A stretch of 64,000 bases of DNA from Marinomonas primoryensis (GCF_013372285.1 NZ_CP054301.1:1846001-1910000); one strand, 5' to 3'; positions 1 through 9,694 are shown, counted from the stretch's first letter. Made by a program: numbers and translations. Notes: generated by a model from the letters alone, not told the origin.

Positions 1-555
1 TAAGCGAATAATGCTGCCAGCGTGATTGGTCAGTTCTTGCGCGTTTTCTCTGACGCCTCGATCACCGACCGAGAAAAACACATGGTCTTGATCGTCAAAG
101 GCTATGCGTCCGCCATAGTGTTTTGTTTCCGTCGTGGCAGAGTCTGAGACGAGTAAGTCGTGCCATTCGGTAAGGGTGTTATTAACCAACTTAGCCCGTG
201 CGAGCGTGGTGCGTGATCCTTCATTCGACGGCTTTGAATAGGTGAAATACAACCATCCTTGTTCGGTGAATACGGGCGACTTAGCCACATCCAGTAAACC
301 GCCTTGGCCGGCGTTATCGACAGTAGGGAGTCCGGTCAGCGCTTGTTTTTCACCTGTGACTAAATTGACTCGGTAGGCATCACCTTGTTTTATAGTGATG
401 ATGGCTTCTTGATCATTAAGCACGGCGATACCCCATGGAGTACCATTAAACTGTGTAATTTGATCGATGTTTAAGGAATCATTGCCAATGTCGACATCTG
501 AGGCGTTTGCACCAAGCGCCACAAGACTAGCTAAAAATAGAATCCAATTTTTCAT
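1..555 (-). CDS. PQQ-dependent aldose sugar dehydrogenase (Asd/YliI-like), 3' end outside window
   Basis: The minus strand is open from an ATG at 555 to the window edge (185 codons seen), with a GAGAGAGG ribosome site upstream. Residues 1-18 look like a signal peptide ending GANA, so the protein should be periplasmic. Family marks are NGTPWGIAVL, GGLLDVAKSP and HYGGRIAFDD followed by VGDRG, all typical of the glucose/sorbosone dehydrogenase beta-propeller, which oxidises aldoses with PQQ. The family is usually about 370 residues, so roughly half is visible. The substrate cannot be read from sequence. Confidence 0.82.
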   Translation of the reverse strand, partial: MKNWILFLASLVALGANASDVDIGNDSLNIDQITQFNGTPWGIAVLNDQEAIITIKQGDAYRVNLVTGEKQALTGLPTVDNAGQGGLLDVAKSPVFTEQGWLYFTYSKPSNEGSRTTLARAKLVNNTLTEWHDLLVSDSATTETKHYGGRIAFDDQDHVFFSVGDRGVRENAQELTNHAGSIIRL

Positions 556-741
556 AAAGCGACCTCTCTCGCGTGTTTCAGTGCAGTATATAGAAAATTG
601 TCGAGACAAGAGGGGCGAAGAGGGTATTTCCTTAACAATTGCCGATTACTTACCCAGTTGTAGAAAGAGTTCAGCGAACGTTCGTTAAAGCATGAAAGTG
701 TGGTTTTTTAGCGTAATTATGCAAAAAAAACATTGAGCCGA

Positions 742-1254
742 TTATCCGAAATAGCGCTCATTTTCTTCTACGTGGCGAGTAACGACGGCATTTGCGGCAA
801 TAATGGCGTTATTGCCAATGTTGATGCCGGGTAAGATTTTGGCGCCGCCACCAATCCACACATTATTGCCAATCGTGATAGGTCGTGTGAAGCATTCACC
901 CGAAGCACGTAATTTCGCGTCTCTTGGGTGATCGACCGTATAAAGATGCACGCCTGGGCCAATCAAGACATCATCGCCAATATGAATAGGTGCACTGTCT
1001 AGAAAGACGCAATGGAAGTTAATAAACACGTTTTTACCAAGGTGAATTTGAGAGCCGTAATCACACTGAAAACCGGGTTCGATGACAACGCTGCCAAACT
1101 CAGCAAACAAACGAGTAATATGGCGCAAATTGCCTTTACTTGGGTGCGCATTGAATTTGGCGCACGCTAGACGAGCGGTTTCTCTGCGCAGGCGAAGGTC
1201 TGTATCAATCCCATTAAAAGTATCACCACGGATCATTTTTTCAAATTCAGTCAT
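742..1254 (-). CDS. maltose/galactoside O-acetyltransferase family, short C-terminus
   Basis: This left-handed beta-helix acetyltransferase of the LacA/Maa type transfers acetyl from acetyl-CoA to a sugar hydroxyl. An N-terminal cap (TEFEKMIRGDTFN) is followed by hexapeptide repeats from about residue 60. His109 in TVDHPRD is the expected catalytic base. The repeat IGNNVWIGGGAKILPG is intact. At 170 aa it stops just where relatives continue with a conserved GNPAR segment; here the frame reads RYFG then stop. The loss is about 13-15 residues, so activity may be altered. It is monocistronic, downstream of the tal terminator. Confidence 0.85.
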   Translation of the reverse strand: MTEFEKMIRGDTFNGIDTDLRLRRETARLACAKFNAHPSKGNLRHITRLFAEFGSVVIEPGFQCDYGSQIHLGKNVFINFHCVFLDSAPIHIGDDVLIGPGVHLYTVDHPRDAKLRASGECFTRPITIGNNVWIGGGAKILPGINIGNNAIIAANAVVTRHVEENERYFG

Positions 1255-1323
1255 TATCAGTTGCTCGTTACATGGTGGCTTTTATGTAGGATAGAAGCAT
1301 GCAAGCATAAAATAAAGGGGCAT

Positions 1324-1351
1324 AAAAAACGCGACCTAGGTCGCGTTTTTA
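1324..1351 (-). terminator. Rho-independent terminator of dusA-tal
   Basis: A perfect palindrome, AAAAACGCGACC followed by TAGGTCGCGTTTTT, lies directly after the tal stop. It has T-runs on both strands and could work in both directions. Confidence 0.85.
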
Positions 1352-1373
1352 ACTTTTTCCGCAGTCGCCATGA

Positions 1374-2324
1374 TTACAGCATAGAGGCCAAAGTGACTTC
1401 TAACTTACGCTGATCGGCAGCAAAGTTACGAATACCTTCAGACAATTTCTCTGTCGCCATTGCGTCTTCGTTCATAGCCCAACGGAAAGTTGCTTCTGTA
1501 ACCGCAGCAGGCGCTGGTTTCACATTAGTGGTTGGAATCAACTTACGCTCAAGCTTGCCTTCGTCTTTTTTCAATTCTTCAAGCAGGTTCGGGCTAATAG
1601 TCAAACGATCACAGCCAGCAAGTTGTTCGATTTCACCGATATTACGGAAGCTTGCGCCCATCACAACGGTTTTGTAACCATGTTCTTTATAGTAGTTGTA
1701 GATCTCAGTAACAGACACCACACCTGGATCGGTTTCTGCGGTGTAATCTTGGCCAGTCGACTTTTTGTACCAATCAAGAATACGACCAACAAAAGGTGAA
1801 ATCAGGTAAACACCGGCTTCAGCGCAAGCTTTGGCTTGAGCAAAAGAGAAAAGCAAGGTCAGGTTACAGTTGATGCCTTCTTTTTCTAGTTCTTCAGCGG
1901 CCTTGATGCCTTCCCAAGTAGACGCGGCTTTGATTAGAACGCGTTCACGAGAAACACCAGCGTCTTCATACAGAGCGATCAATTTACGTGCTTTTGCTAA
2001 CGTCGCTTCTTTATTAAAAGACAAACGGGCATCTACTTCAGTAGATATCCGACCTGGAACATATTTCAGGATTTCAGTACCAACGATCACCGCAAGCATG
2101 TCGCCAGCGTCTAAAATTTGCTGATCTTTATCGTTGCTTTGAGTTTTTGCCCAAGCAACCGCTTGGTCAAGGAAAGGAGCGTATTCTGGAATTTGCGCGG
2201 CTTTAAGCATCAAAGATGGGTTAGTGGTTGCATCTTCAGGTAAAAAGTCTTTGATTGCCGTGATATCGCCGGTGTCAGCCACAATGGTCGTGAACTCTTT
2301 TAGTTGAGATAACTTATTGCTCAT
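1374..2324 (-). CDS. tal: transaldolase
   Basis: Transaldolase moves a dihydroxyacetone unit between sedoheptulose 7-phosphate and glyceraldehyde 3-phosphate in the non-oxidative pentose phosphate pathway (cytosol). The protein is 316 aa, matching E. coli TalB at 317. Schiff-base Lys132 is in [12 protein letters not shown] and the substrate motif DATTNPSL is at 31-38. I chose ATG 2324 because GGATAA precedes it; the frame stays open upstream to 2363 but that part lies inside dusA. It starts 4 nt after the dusA stop, so the two are co-transcribed. Confidence 0.96.
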   Translation of the reverse strand: MSNKLSQLKEFTTIVADTGDITAIKDFLPEDATTNPSLMLKAAQIPEYAPFLDQAVAWAKTQSNDKDQQILDAGDMLAVIVGTEILKYVPGRISTEVDARLSFNKEATLAKARKLIALYEDAGVSRERVLIKAASTWEGIKAAEELEKEGINCNLTLLFSFAQAKACAEAGVYLISPFVGRILDWYKKSTGQDYTAETDPGVVSVTEIYNYYKEHGYKTVVMGASFRNIGEIEQLAGCDRLTISPNLLEELKKDEGKLERKLIPTTNVKPAPAAVTEATFRWAMNEDAMATEKLSEGIRNFAADQRKLEVTLASML

Positions 2325-2328
2325 TGCT

Positions 2329-3366
2329 TTATCCTTTTTGTTGATGATGTTTGACCAATTCAATGGCCTCTAATAATACATTTATCTTTGCGTCGGCTTT
2401 ATGACCATTTTCAGAAAGATAACGACGGAACTGTTTGCCGCCTGCTTCTCCTTGAAAAATACCCAAAATATGTCGGGTGAGGTGCAATAATCGCTCGCCT
2501 TCTTCTAGCTTACGCTCCACGTACGGAACAAAAGCGTCTAACGCTTCATAGCGATCATGAACAAGCGCTTGACCGCCAAACAACTGCTCATCAACTTGGC
2601 TTAGTATCCAAGGATTATGATAAGCCTCACGTCCAACCATAACGCCATCGACGTGTGCTAATTGTTCTTGGCATTCTTCTAAGGTTTTTATGCCACCGTT
2701 TAAGATGATTTCAAGGTCTGGGAAATCTTTCTTCAACTGATGCACATAATGATATTTCAATGGTGGTACTTCACGGTTCTCTTTCGGGCTCAAGCCTTGC
2801 AGAATGGCATTACGCGCGTGAACAATAAAGGTCGTGATGCCAGTAGTGGCTATGTCACCAACAAAATCGCGCACCACGCTGTATTCTTCTTGCTCATCCA
2901 AACCAATACGGTGTTTGATTGTCACCGGAATACTGCACGCATCTTGCATCGCACGCATAGCGTCTTTCACTTTGTCAGGGTGAGCCATCAAACAGGCGCC
3001 GATCAAACTGTTTTGAACTCGATCGCTTGGGCAACCAACGTTTAGATTTACTTCATCGAAGCCTGCCTGTTCAGCCATTTTCGCGCATTTTCCTAACGCA
3101 ACGGCGTCTGATCCACCAAGCTGTAACGCAATAGGGTGCTCGCACTCATCGTATCGTAAGAATCTTTCAGGATGATTACCTTGCAACAAAGCGCCTGTGG
3201 TCACCATCTCGGTATAAAGCAGCGTGTTTTTGCTAAGCGTTCTAGCAAAGACTCGGTAATCTGAAGTCGTCCAATCCATCATGGGTGCAATGCTAAAGCG
3301 CCTATCTACTGTATCCCTTGAATTTAAAGGCTTTGGCTCTATTTTTGATGTTTTTTCTATTAGCAT
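2329..3366 (-). CDS. dusA: tRNA-dihydrouridine(20/20a) synthase
   Basis: This flavoenzyme reduces U20/U20a in the tRNA D-loop. Motifs seen: SIAPMMDWT (27-33), the FMN-barrel strand [10 protein letters not shown], and [19 protein letters not shown] with catalytic Cys112; IKHRIGLD and GGIKTLEE follow. The length of 345 aa is normal. The N-terminal 22 residues before RRFSIAP are not conserved in the family. dusA 5' ends are a documented integration site for phages and islands, and a prophage remnant begins about 250 bp upstream of this start. First gene of the dusA-tal operon. Confidence 0.96.
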   Translation of the reverse strand: MLIEKTSKIEPKPLNSRDTVDRRFSIAPMMDWTTSDYRVFARTLSKNTLLYTEMVTTGALLQGNHPERFLRYDECEHPIALQLGGSDAVALGKCAKMAEQAGFDEVNLNVGCPSDRVQNSLIGACLMAHPDKVKDAMRAMQDACSIPVTIKHRIGLDEQEEYSVVRDFVGDIATTGITTFIVHARNAILQGLSPKENREVPPLKYHYVHQLKKDFPDLEIILNGGIKTLEECQEQLAHVDGVMVGREAYHNPWILSQVDEQLFGGQALVHDRYEALDAFVPYVERKLEEGERLLHLTRHILGIFQGEAGGKQFRRYLSENGHKADAKINVLLEAIELVKHHQQKG

Positions 3367-3616
3367 TTAATCGTCTTTTTGGGGTCGTTTTAAGGGTGTT
3401 TTGGTATTACAGTGCTAAAGAAATGCTAAAATTAGTTTTGTAGCATTTTTTATAACACCCTCTAAAAAAGGCATTTTCATGCGTTCTCGGTTGTTACGTT
3501 TGATTATGTCATAAAATTACAAGATTTCTAAGGGACAAGTGAGTCTAGTTTCAGATTAACGGGAAAAACAACCTTAAAGTGTACAGATAAGAGTAAATAG
3601 GGCGTCATCAGTTTGT
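3367..3616. other. intergenic junction between dusA and the prophage remnant
   Basis: No gene is visible in these 250 bp. The part next to dusA is AT-rich and must hold the minus-strand dusA promoter. Somewhere before about 3640 the sequence changes to C-rich phage codon style. I could not find a convincing att-type direct repeat between here and the far end of the island near 12.54 kb. Confidence 0.5.
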
Positions 3617-5356
3617 TTGATTGAAACAATGTGTTGTCTTATTAGGAGTGCCATAGCTAAGAAGCAAGACGGCATTGCCGACATCGTCACCGCCGCAGGG
3701 CAATCCGGCATCGAAAAAAGTCAACTGCTCCAGTTTGCTGAATCCGCCACCAAAATGAGCGTCGCGTGGGACGTATCGGCAGAAGAGGCCGGTTCCACCC
3801 TCGCCACATGGCGCGCGGCCATGGGACTCACCCAAAAGAACGCCCTAGACCTCGCCGACGCCACCAACTACCTAAGCAACAACATGAACGCCAAGGCAAA
3901 GGACATTGCCGCCGTCATGGTGCGCCAAGGCTCCACCGCCATGGGGCGCATCGGCTTCAACGCCGAAGAACTGGCCGACATGATGCAACAAGACGCCCAA
4001 GGCACTCTTGTAGAAGTCATGCGCGGCCTAAAAGACGTCAACGCCACAGACCAAGGCGCGGTGATTTCGCAACTCTTTGGGGAAGAAGTAAAAGGCGCCG
4101 TCGCCAAACTCGTCACCACACTGGACGACGACAAAAACGGCCTCGTAGCCGCCTTTGCCAAAGTCGCCAACCAAGCTGATCGTACCAACAGCGTCAACGA
4201 CGAATACGCCAACCGCGCCGCCACCCGTGGCCACAAACTCGCCATGCTCGGCGCCAAATTCGACCGCATGACCATCGTACTGGGCGACCGACTCTTACCC
4301 GTGCTCGACGCCGTGTTACCGCCGCTCATGTCCGTGGTGGACAGCGTGGCCGACTTTGCCGAAGCCAACCCACAACTTGCTTTCGGATTACTTGGCGTGG
4401 CCGCCGCCATCGCCGTGGTCAAAGCCGGTGCCATCGCCTTTAAACTCGCCAAACTCACCTTGGGTAACGGGCGCGATCGCTTCAACCTCGGCAAAACCAA
4501 ACTCACCAGCACCACCGACCAAACCACCCAAAGCGCCAACCGAGCATCACGCTCCCTCGATAGACTCAACCGCAAACTAAACGGACTCGGCGCAGGCGCG
4601 GGTTATGGAGGAATAGGAGGAAAAAGACGTGGTCGAGCAGGAGCAGGAAGAAAGGGAGGAACAAGGGGAAAGACACTAGGAAACAGTGAGCGACACAGTC
4701 GAATTGGTAACCGACTCGCAGGTCTAAGAGGTTATGAAGATCAGATTTCAGACCGCAACAACCCAACCAGACGCACCAGCGCAAGCGGCCGATTTGGCAA
4801 ATTTGGAAAACTCGGTGCCTTAAAAGGCGCAGGGCGATTCTTTCGGCCACTGGACATGGCCATGCAAGGTGTAAGCCTTGCCTCTGCCATGTCAGGCGGC
4901 AGCGGAACCGAAATAGGCGCAACCGCAGGCGACATGGTAGGGGGAATGGGTGGTGCCGCCGCTGGCGGATTAGCCGGAGCCGCCATAGGTTCCGTCGTGC
5001 CCATTATTGGCACCGCCATTGGGGGCATTGTCGGCTCCATCGCAGGCGGCATGGGTGGTGGCGCATTAGGAGAATGGATCGGCAGTAACATAGGCGGTTG
5101 GTTTGAAGACGACAAAACCGACCAACCCGCACCAGACGCCATCGCAAAGCAAAGCCAACAGCTACAAAACAACAACAAAAGCATCACCTTCGCGCCCGTA
5201 ATCCACCTAACACCGACAGGCAACCCAAGTTACGACCAACAAGTCAGTGACCAAGTAATAGAAAGACTCAAAGCCGAATTCACACAGGGAATGATGGGCA
5301 ACATGGACGTGGCGACAATGGCCGATGGGAGATTGACGGATACGCGGGGGAGTTAA
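3617..5356 (+). pseudogene. phage tail tape-measure protein, 5'-truncated
   Basis: The open frame encodes 579 aa. From about residue 10 it matches the tape-measure proteins of contractile-tail (P2/TP901-like) phages: DIVTAAGQSGIEKSQLLQFA, EAGSTLATWRAAMGL, LADATNYLSNNMNAKAKDIA and a C-terminal half with long Gly/Ala stretches (GGMGGAAAGGLAGAAIGS). Full proteins normally have several hundred residues before this point. The first residues, MIETMCCLIR, are not phage-like and probably arise from the deletion junction. C-ending codons differ strongly from dusA. I call it a remnant; the start has no clear ribosome site. Confidence 0.85.
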
Positions 5357-5606
5357 GAGTTAGACCGTTTATTGTTTGATTGCCCAAAATTAGGCTCAGT
5401 TTGTCTAAATAATAATTAATTCAATGCTTAATCTTTTGAGTTAAATATAAAAAAACGACTACAATCAATCGGTAAGAGTTCATGGTGTCGCTCTTTTTTA
5501 GGAATTAACGCCCTGTTTTTTCTAATAAAGAGATGTGATATTGTGCATAATCACTATTAAAATATTAAGCCTTGCTAGCCTCGGTATTTAATTTAAGGAT
5601 GAATAT
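5357..5606. promoter_or_regulatory. leader of the PHP-ATPase gene
   Basis: AT-rich spacer without a gene. It holds the 18-mer CACTATTAAAATATTAAG at 5552-5569, which recurs with one difference at 10555-10572, in front of another cargo gene of the island. The TATTAAAAT part could be a promoter -10 region. This suggests shared expression signals for island cargo. Confidence 0.45.
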
Positions 5607-8258
5607 ATGAATGTAGATTTTGAACACACTATGGCAAAATTCTGGAAGTGCGCATTACAAGTAAACCCTGCAAGTTATATAAAGTACCGTGGTGAAAATC
5701 AGAATGTTTCAGAAGATGATTATAATCAGAAACTATTAGAAGTCTGCCTTGAGGAATCTATAAAAGTTGTAGGGATAGCCGATCATGGTAATGTTGATTC
5801 TATTGAGAAAATCAAAGAAACGTTTAATTCTCAAGGAGTCATTGTATTTCCGGGATTTGAAATTGCATCTAGTGAAAAAATACATTTGGTTTGCTTATAT
5901 CCAGAAGACACAAGTCTTCAAACTTTAAATAATTACTTATACGAGTTTGATATTGATACTTCTAATGGTACAAATCCATCAACTAAAAGTGCAGACTTTA
6001 TTTTGTCAACTGTTATAGGTAAAGGTGGCTTTGTGTATGCTGCGCATTGCACAGATGATAGCGGAGTTTTAAAACAAAAATTAAACAATATTTGGAAAAA
6101 CCCGAATTTATATGCTGCACAAATCCCTACTTCATTAGATGCACTTAAAGAGCAAGGTGATCAAGCAAATTACCAGATTATTCTAAATAAAAATCCTGAT
6201 TATAAACGAGATAAAAAAATTGCTATTATAAATGCTAAAGATATAGAAGATCCTGAAACATTAAGGAGAGAAAATGCGACTTGTTTGGTGAAAATGTCAA
6301 AACCTTGTTTTTCGTCATTTAAATTAGCGTTTTCAGATTCTGAATCCCGTGTTCGCCTCAACTCTGATATTAAAGAAAAATATTACTCTAGAATAGAGTC
6401 TGTAAGGTTTGTTGGTGGATTTCTCAATGGAATTCATATCAACTATTCCGAGCATTTAAATGCTTTAATAGGCGGTAGAGGAACAGGTAAATCGACTTTA
6501 ATAGAGTCAATTCGTTATGTGTTAAATATTGAACCTATTAGTAATGAAACAAAAGCACAACACCTTAAAGTTATAAAGCAGAATCTTAGTTCAGGGTTTG
6601 CTGAGTTGACTGTTAAATCAGCAGTAAAACATGGAAAATTATATAAAATATCAAGACGCTATGGTGAATCCCCGATAGTAAAAGATGAAAGTGGATCTGT
6701 TTCTACTTTTTCTCCTAAAGACTTATTGCCTGATATTGAAATCTTTGGTCAAAATGAAATTCACGAAATTGCTAAAGAATCAAGTGAACAATTAAAAGTA
6801 GTAGAGCGATTTCTAAATACAGATAAAATTGAGAAAGAGTCAGGTATTTCAAAAGTTAAAGAATTGTTAGTAACAACAAGAAATAATATATTTGATTTAA
6901 CATCTAATGTTTCTAGTTTGGAATCTGATGTAGAAGACTTGAAGGCTCACGAGGAAGATGAAAATAGATATAAAGAGCTTGGAATAGATCAAAAATTGAA
7001 ACTACTACCAATCGTTGAGTCAGAAAGAAGTACTTTTAAAATCGTTTTAAACAAAATGGACGCGTTAAAGGAAGCACTAAAAGAGCTCTCTGAATCTATC
7101 CCATGCGGTGACTTTATAACTGAGGAATTGATTAAGGAATTTCCCGATAAAAAAATATTTGAAAATTCTAAATTGGCGTTATTTGAATTAAAAAACAATA
7201 TCAATCTATCTATTGATAAAATGGAGATAGATTCAGAAAATTCTCAGAAGAAGATAGATCTACTTGATAAAGAGCTTCAAGAAAGCATAGAGAAACAAGA
7301 AGACTCCATCAGTAAAGAGTTTAAAAAGTTGGCCCCTGTTGAAGGTTTAACTGGAAAACAAATTGGTGAGCAATATCGGGATCTAATTAAAAATATCGAG
7401 AGATTAAAACCCAAGCGTGCGGAACTTTTAATTCAACAAGGTAAACTGAAAAAAGAAATAGTTACAAGAAAGGATCTACTGGCTGAGTTGTCCGAGAAAA
7501 AAACAAACAGAGCTACTGCCTTTGAACAGGGCGTAAAAAGGCTGAATAGAAAATTAAAGGGTAATATAAAGGTAAATTACTCAGCAGAAAGAAATAGACT
7601 TGGATTAATAAAGCTTATTGTAAGCTATCGTTTACCTGATGTTGCTGAGGGAAGACTTTCTTGGATGAAAGGAGTAGAGGAGTTCTCGGCCCCTCTACTA
7701 GCAGAAACTATTAAGAAAGGACCGGCTGCTTTATTAGAAAAAAATTGGGGAATGACTTCTACTACCGCTGATAGATTATCAAAAATCAGCAATAAACAAA
7801 TAATGGAAATTGAAGAGTTTAAGATCGATGATCTGGTTAGCATTGAGTTGAATGTTTCGAGTAGTGAAGAGCCTTTATATAAAAAACTTGATTCATTATC
7901 AACAGGTCAACAGTGCACAGCATTATTGCACATGCTCTTACTTGATAACCAAGACCCTCTACTTTTGGATCAACCAGAAGATAATCTAGACAATGCATTT
8001 ATAGCAGAGCGAATTGTTACTCAGGTGCGAGATGCTAAACTAACTAGACAGTTTATTTTTGCTACTCATAACGCAAACATCCCTGTTTTTGGTGACGCGG
8101 AGTGGATTGGAGTTTTGGAGTCAACGAATGAAAATGCAACTTTGCCTATTCAGAATCAAGGCTCAATAGATCAGCCAAATATCCAGAATCTTGCTGCCAA
8201 AATTCTTGAAGGTGGCGAGGATGCATTTAATAGAAGAAAAGAAAAATATGGATTTTAA
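5607..8258 (+). CDS. PHP-domain/SMC-like ATPase (TrlF-type), candidate defence effector
   Basis: The product is 883 aa. Residues 10-150 resemble a PHP phosphoesterase fold: GIADHGNVDS (57-65), VFPGFEI (80-86), EKIHLVCL, and AAHC (145-148). The usual HxH metal motif at the start is replaced by KCALQVNPASY, so metal-dependent catalysis is doubtful; as I recall, relatives have a similar CDLQV form. Walker A GGRGTGKST is at 289-297, a long charged coiled-coil region runs about 435-690, the ABC signature LSTGQQ is at 764-769, Walker B LLLDQPED at 785-792, and an ATHN H-loop at 819-822. This is the architecture of SMC/Rad50-like ATPases coupled to a nuclease-type domain, often seen in phage-defence islands. 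Very AT-rich, unlike its neighbours, so horizontally acquired. The defence role is inference. Confidence 0.8.
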   Translation: MNVDFEHTMAKFWKCALQVNPASYIKYRGENQNVSEDDYNQKLLEVCLEESIKVVGIADHGNVDSIEKIKETFNSQGVIVFPGFEIASSEKIHLVCLYPEDTSLQTLNNYLYEFDIDTSNGTNPSTKSADFILSTVIGKGGFVYAAHCTDDSGVLKQKLNNIWKNPNLYAAQIPTSLDALKEQGDQANYQIILNKNPDYKRDKKIAIINAKDIEDPETLRRENATCLVKMSKPCFSSFKLAFSDSESRVRLNSDIKEKYYSRIESVRFVGGFLNGIHINYSEHLNALIGGRGTGKSTLIESIRYVLNIEPISNETKAQHLKVIKQNLSSGFAELTVKSAVKHGKLYKISRRYGESPIVKDESGSVSTFSPKDLLPDIEIFGQNEIHEIAKESSEQLKVVERFLNTDKIEKESGISKVKELLVTTRNNIFDLTSNVSSLESDVEDLKAHEEDENRYKELGIDQKLKLLPIVESERSTFKIVLNKMDALKEALKELSESIPCGDFITEELIKEFPDKKIFENSKLALFELKNNINLSIDKMEIDSENSQKKIDLLDKELQESIEKQEDSISKEFKKLAPVEGLTGKQIGEQYRDLIKNIERLKPKRAELLIQQGKLKKEIVTRKDLLAELSEKKTNRATAFEQGVKRLNRKLKGNIKVNYSAERNRLGLIKLIVSYRLPDVAEGRLSWMKGVEEFSAPLLAETIKKGPAALLEKNWGMTSTTADRLSKISNKQIMEIEEFKIDDLVSIELNVSSSEEPLYKKLDSLSTGQQCTALLHMLLLDNQDPLLLDQPEDNLDNAFIAERIVTQVRDAKLTRQFIFATHNANIPVFGDAEWIGVLESTNENATLPIQNQGSIDQPNIQNLAAKILEGGEDAFNRRKEKYGF

Positions 8259-8677
8259 TAGGGGCGAAAAAAATTTTAAAATGAAAAAACAGCTGTCTTT
8301 AATGAGGAATAGAAATTGAATAAAAATATTTTGGCCTTACATATAGGGTATCTCATGATTTCTATAAATTAAATTGATTTGCTTACCCATATAATCCGAA
8401 TTGATATTCTAAAATATTCTAAAATATTCAAGGGGTCATAGATTCAAGGGGTCAGAGTCGTTGAATTGCTGACCCCTTGAATTGAATGGGGTACACACCT
8501 AAAAAATCAGTGTTTCAAGGTTCTTAGCATGTGTGTCCTGATAAGGCTGTCCATAAAACATTTACCATCGATTTTGAACAGGTAGAATCCGTTAGAACAA
8601 TAAAATTTGAATCGTAGGTATAAACATAGCCAACCATTAGTTTCCACTTAATGAGGCGTCAGAGTTCAAGGAGAGAT
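8259..8677. other. AT-rich intergenic region with REP-like palindrome
   Basis: No gene is visible. It contains a tandem TTCTAAAATA repeat (about 8407-8428) and the palindrome annotated separately. Further right, a lone GTTAGAA at about 8588 resembles an integron R-box, but on its own it is weak. The promoter of the following gene must lie here. Confidence 0.4.
8427..8482. repeat. REP-like inverted repeat, 14-bp perfect arms
   Basis: ATTCAAGGGGTCAG (8442-8455) pairs perfectly with CTGACCCCTTGAAT (8469-8482) around a 13-nt loop. A third copy of the left arm, ending CATAG, sits just before it at about 8427. Such GGGGTC palindromes are typical of REP/MITE-type elements. No REP-associated transposase is in the window. 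Confidence 0.6.
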
Positions 8678-9136
8678 ATGAGAATTCCAACGGATCTAGA
8701 AATATTAAATACGATTTATCGTATATATCATTCTGACTTTGTTGCTTTCGAAAGAGGTGATGGGTCTCGGGATTCGAAAATCTATGTCCCGATCGATTGC
8801 AAGAAGGTTGCAGGCGAGCTGAAAGTTGATTCTGATATTGTATTTGGCCGCTTGTATTACCATCTAGAGAAGCAGTACGGTTACAAACAGGATAATGGAA
8901 GTAATGTTCATTTCTTTGCTTTCAAAGTTGGAAATGATTCAAAGTGTGTAAATTTCCCTCTTATGACTTCCATTTTGGCTGGCTTACGCCAAGAGAAAAA
9001 GAAGTTTTGGATAGGGACAGCGGTTGCTGTTCTTGCTTTGATTGTTTCAACAGTCTCATTAACTGTTTCAGTTACACAATTGGGAAGCTCTAACAAGTCA
9101 ATGCAGCCGACCGCTGAAGCGTCGCTGATTGAATAG
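8678..9136 (+). CDS. unknown protein with C-terminal membrane anchor, possible integron-type cassette gene
   Basis: 152 aa from an ATG with AAGGAGAG at good spacing; an upstream ATG at 8651 is less likely. Residues 1-105 are soluble and unrecognised. The segment PIDCKKVAGELKVDSDIVFG looks like a small helical, possibly winged-helix, unit. One hydrophobic helix (about 110-132) follows a KKK stretch, predicting a tail anchor with the bulk in the cytosol. The last residues, SMQPTAEASLIE, are encoded by an attC-like palindrome, so the stop lies inside that site, as is common for integron cassettes. Function unknown. Confidence 0.6.
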   Translation: MRIPTDLEILNTIYRIYHSDFVAFERGDGSRDSKIYVPIDCKKVAGELKVDSDIVFGRLYYHLEKQYGYKQDNGSNVHFFAFKVGNDSKCVNFPLMTSILAGLRQEKKKFWIGTAVAVLALIVSTVSLTVSVTQLGSSNKSMQPTAEASLIE

Positions 9137-9147
9137 TTAACTCTTCC
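9082..9147. other. attC-like recombination site (degenerate)
   Basis: An imperfect palindrome covers the 3' end of the preceding gene. The outer boxes are TCTAAC and GTTAAC, close to the integron R'' and R' boxes. The inner arms AATGCAGCCGACC and GCGTCGCTGATT pair if single G, C and C bases bulge on one side, the extrahelical-base pattern of real attC sites. The R' box GTTAACT has one mismatch to GTTRRRY. No integrase gene is visible in the window. Confidence 0.45.
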
Positions 9148-9327
9148 CATCCACTCAAACAAGTCATGGTTTGCTTTTCACCATTGACCCCACCCGAATC
9201 TTGATCTAGTATTTCTCTTGCACTGGCAAATTCCAGTGCTCGGGATTGGCGTTCCGATTAACAGCGGATATGAATGCCGCGTAATGCGGTTTTTTTATGT
9301 CTGGCGTATAGCTTTCTTGTTATCGAA
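9148..9327. other. spacer with terminator hairpin
   Basis: No gene. A hairpin GCCGC-GTAAT-GCGGT followed by seven T (about 9276-9296) is a plausible terminator for the preceding gene. Confidence 0.5.
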
Positions 9328-9694
9328 TTTGGGGTCAGATGAAAAATAGTACCTAACCTTCATCTACTCCAAACAGCTCCACGAGCAAAACCAACCACAG
9401 ACAACTTAGCGCTAGCGGAAACCGACAAGTACCAACTTCAACAACATCGTCAAATCCATGCAGATACAAAGCGACCCCGTCGTCGTTCCATCAAAAGAAC
9501 TCATCGACCTAATCCAAGCCGTCCGCACTTTCCTAACAAAAAAAGCAACAGCAAATAGCACGACTGCAAACACCTGACTGGGTAAACGACAATATCACCC
9601 GCGTCAAAGACTACGCCCAACGCAACTTCGTCGACTTCTAAGCCGCAAGCAACTAAAGCCCGATGTGGGCTTTAGTTGTTGTTTAGGCTGGTAG
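9328..9694 (+). repeat. island repeat copy 1 (hairpin, phage gene 3' remnant, terminator)
   Basis: First of three direct repeats (others at 10109 and 10936). It opens with an imperfect hairpin (arms 9328-9343 and 9359-9373). It continues with a degraded coding piece that reads, in one frame, LALAET, later VVVPSKELIDLIQAVRTFL and finally DWVNDNITRVKDYAQRNF before a stop. It ends with the terminator AACTAAAGCCC/GGGCTTTAGTT (9651-9677). This copy lost the SYSLQGKQLL segment and about 25 bases near 9570. Codon style matches the tape-measure remnant, so the source is probably a phage gene 3' end; the protein family is not recognised. Confidence 0.8.

Noticed and set aside
467..688. Small plus-strand open frame opposite the sugar dehydrogenase start
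   Set aside because: It is antisense to the signal peptide and leader of the dehydrogenase gene and has no ribosome site.
2325..2363. Upstream in-frame extension of tal
   Set aside because: It lies within dusA coding sequence, is not conserved and the internal ATG has the proper ribosome site.
3868..5223. Long minus-strand and +3 open frames (about 235, 160, 137 codons) inside the tape-measure remnant
   Set aside because: They are shadows of the C-rich phage gene; composition is low-complexity Ser/Pro/Ala or Arg-rich and no motifs or ribosome sites are seen.
5357..5365. GTTAGAC after the tape-measure stop as an integron R-box
   Set aside because: A single 7-mer match without a partner arm is expected by chance.
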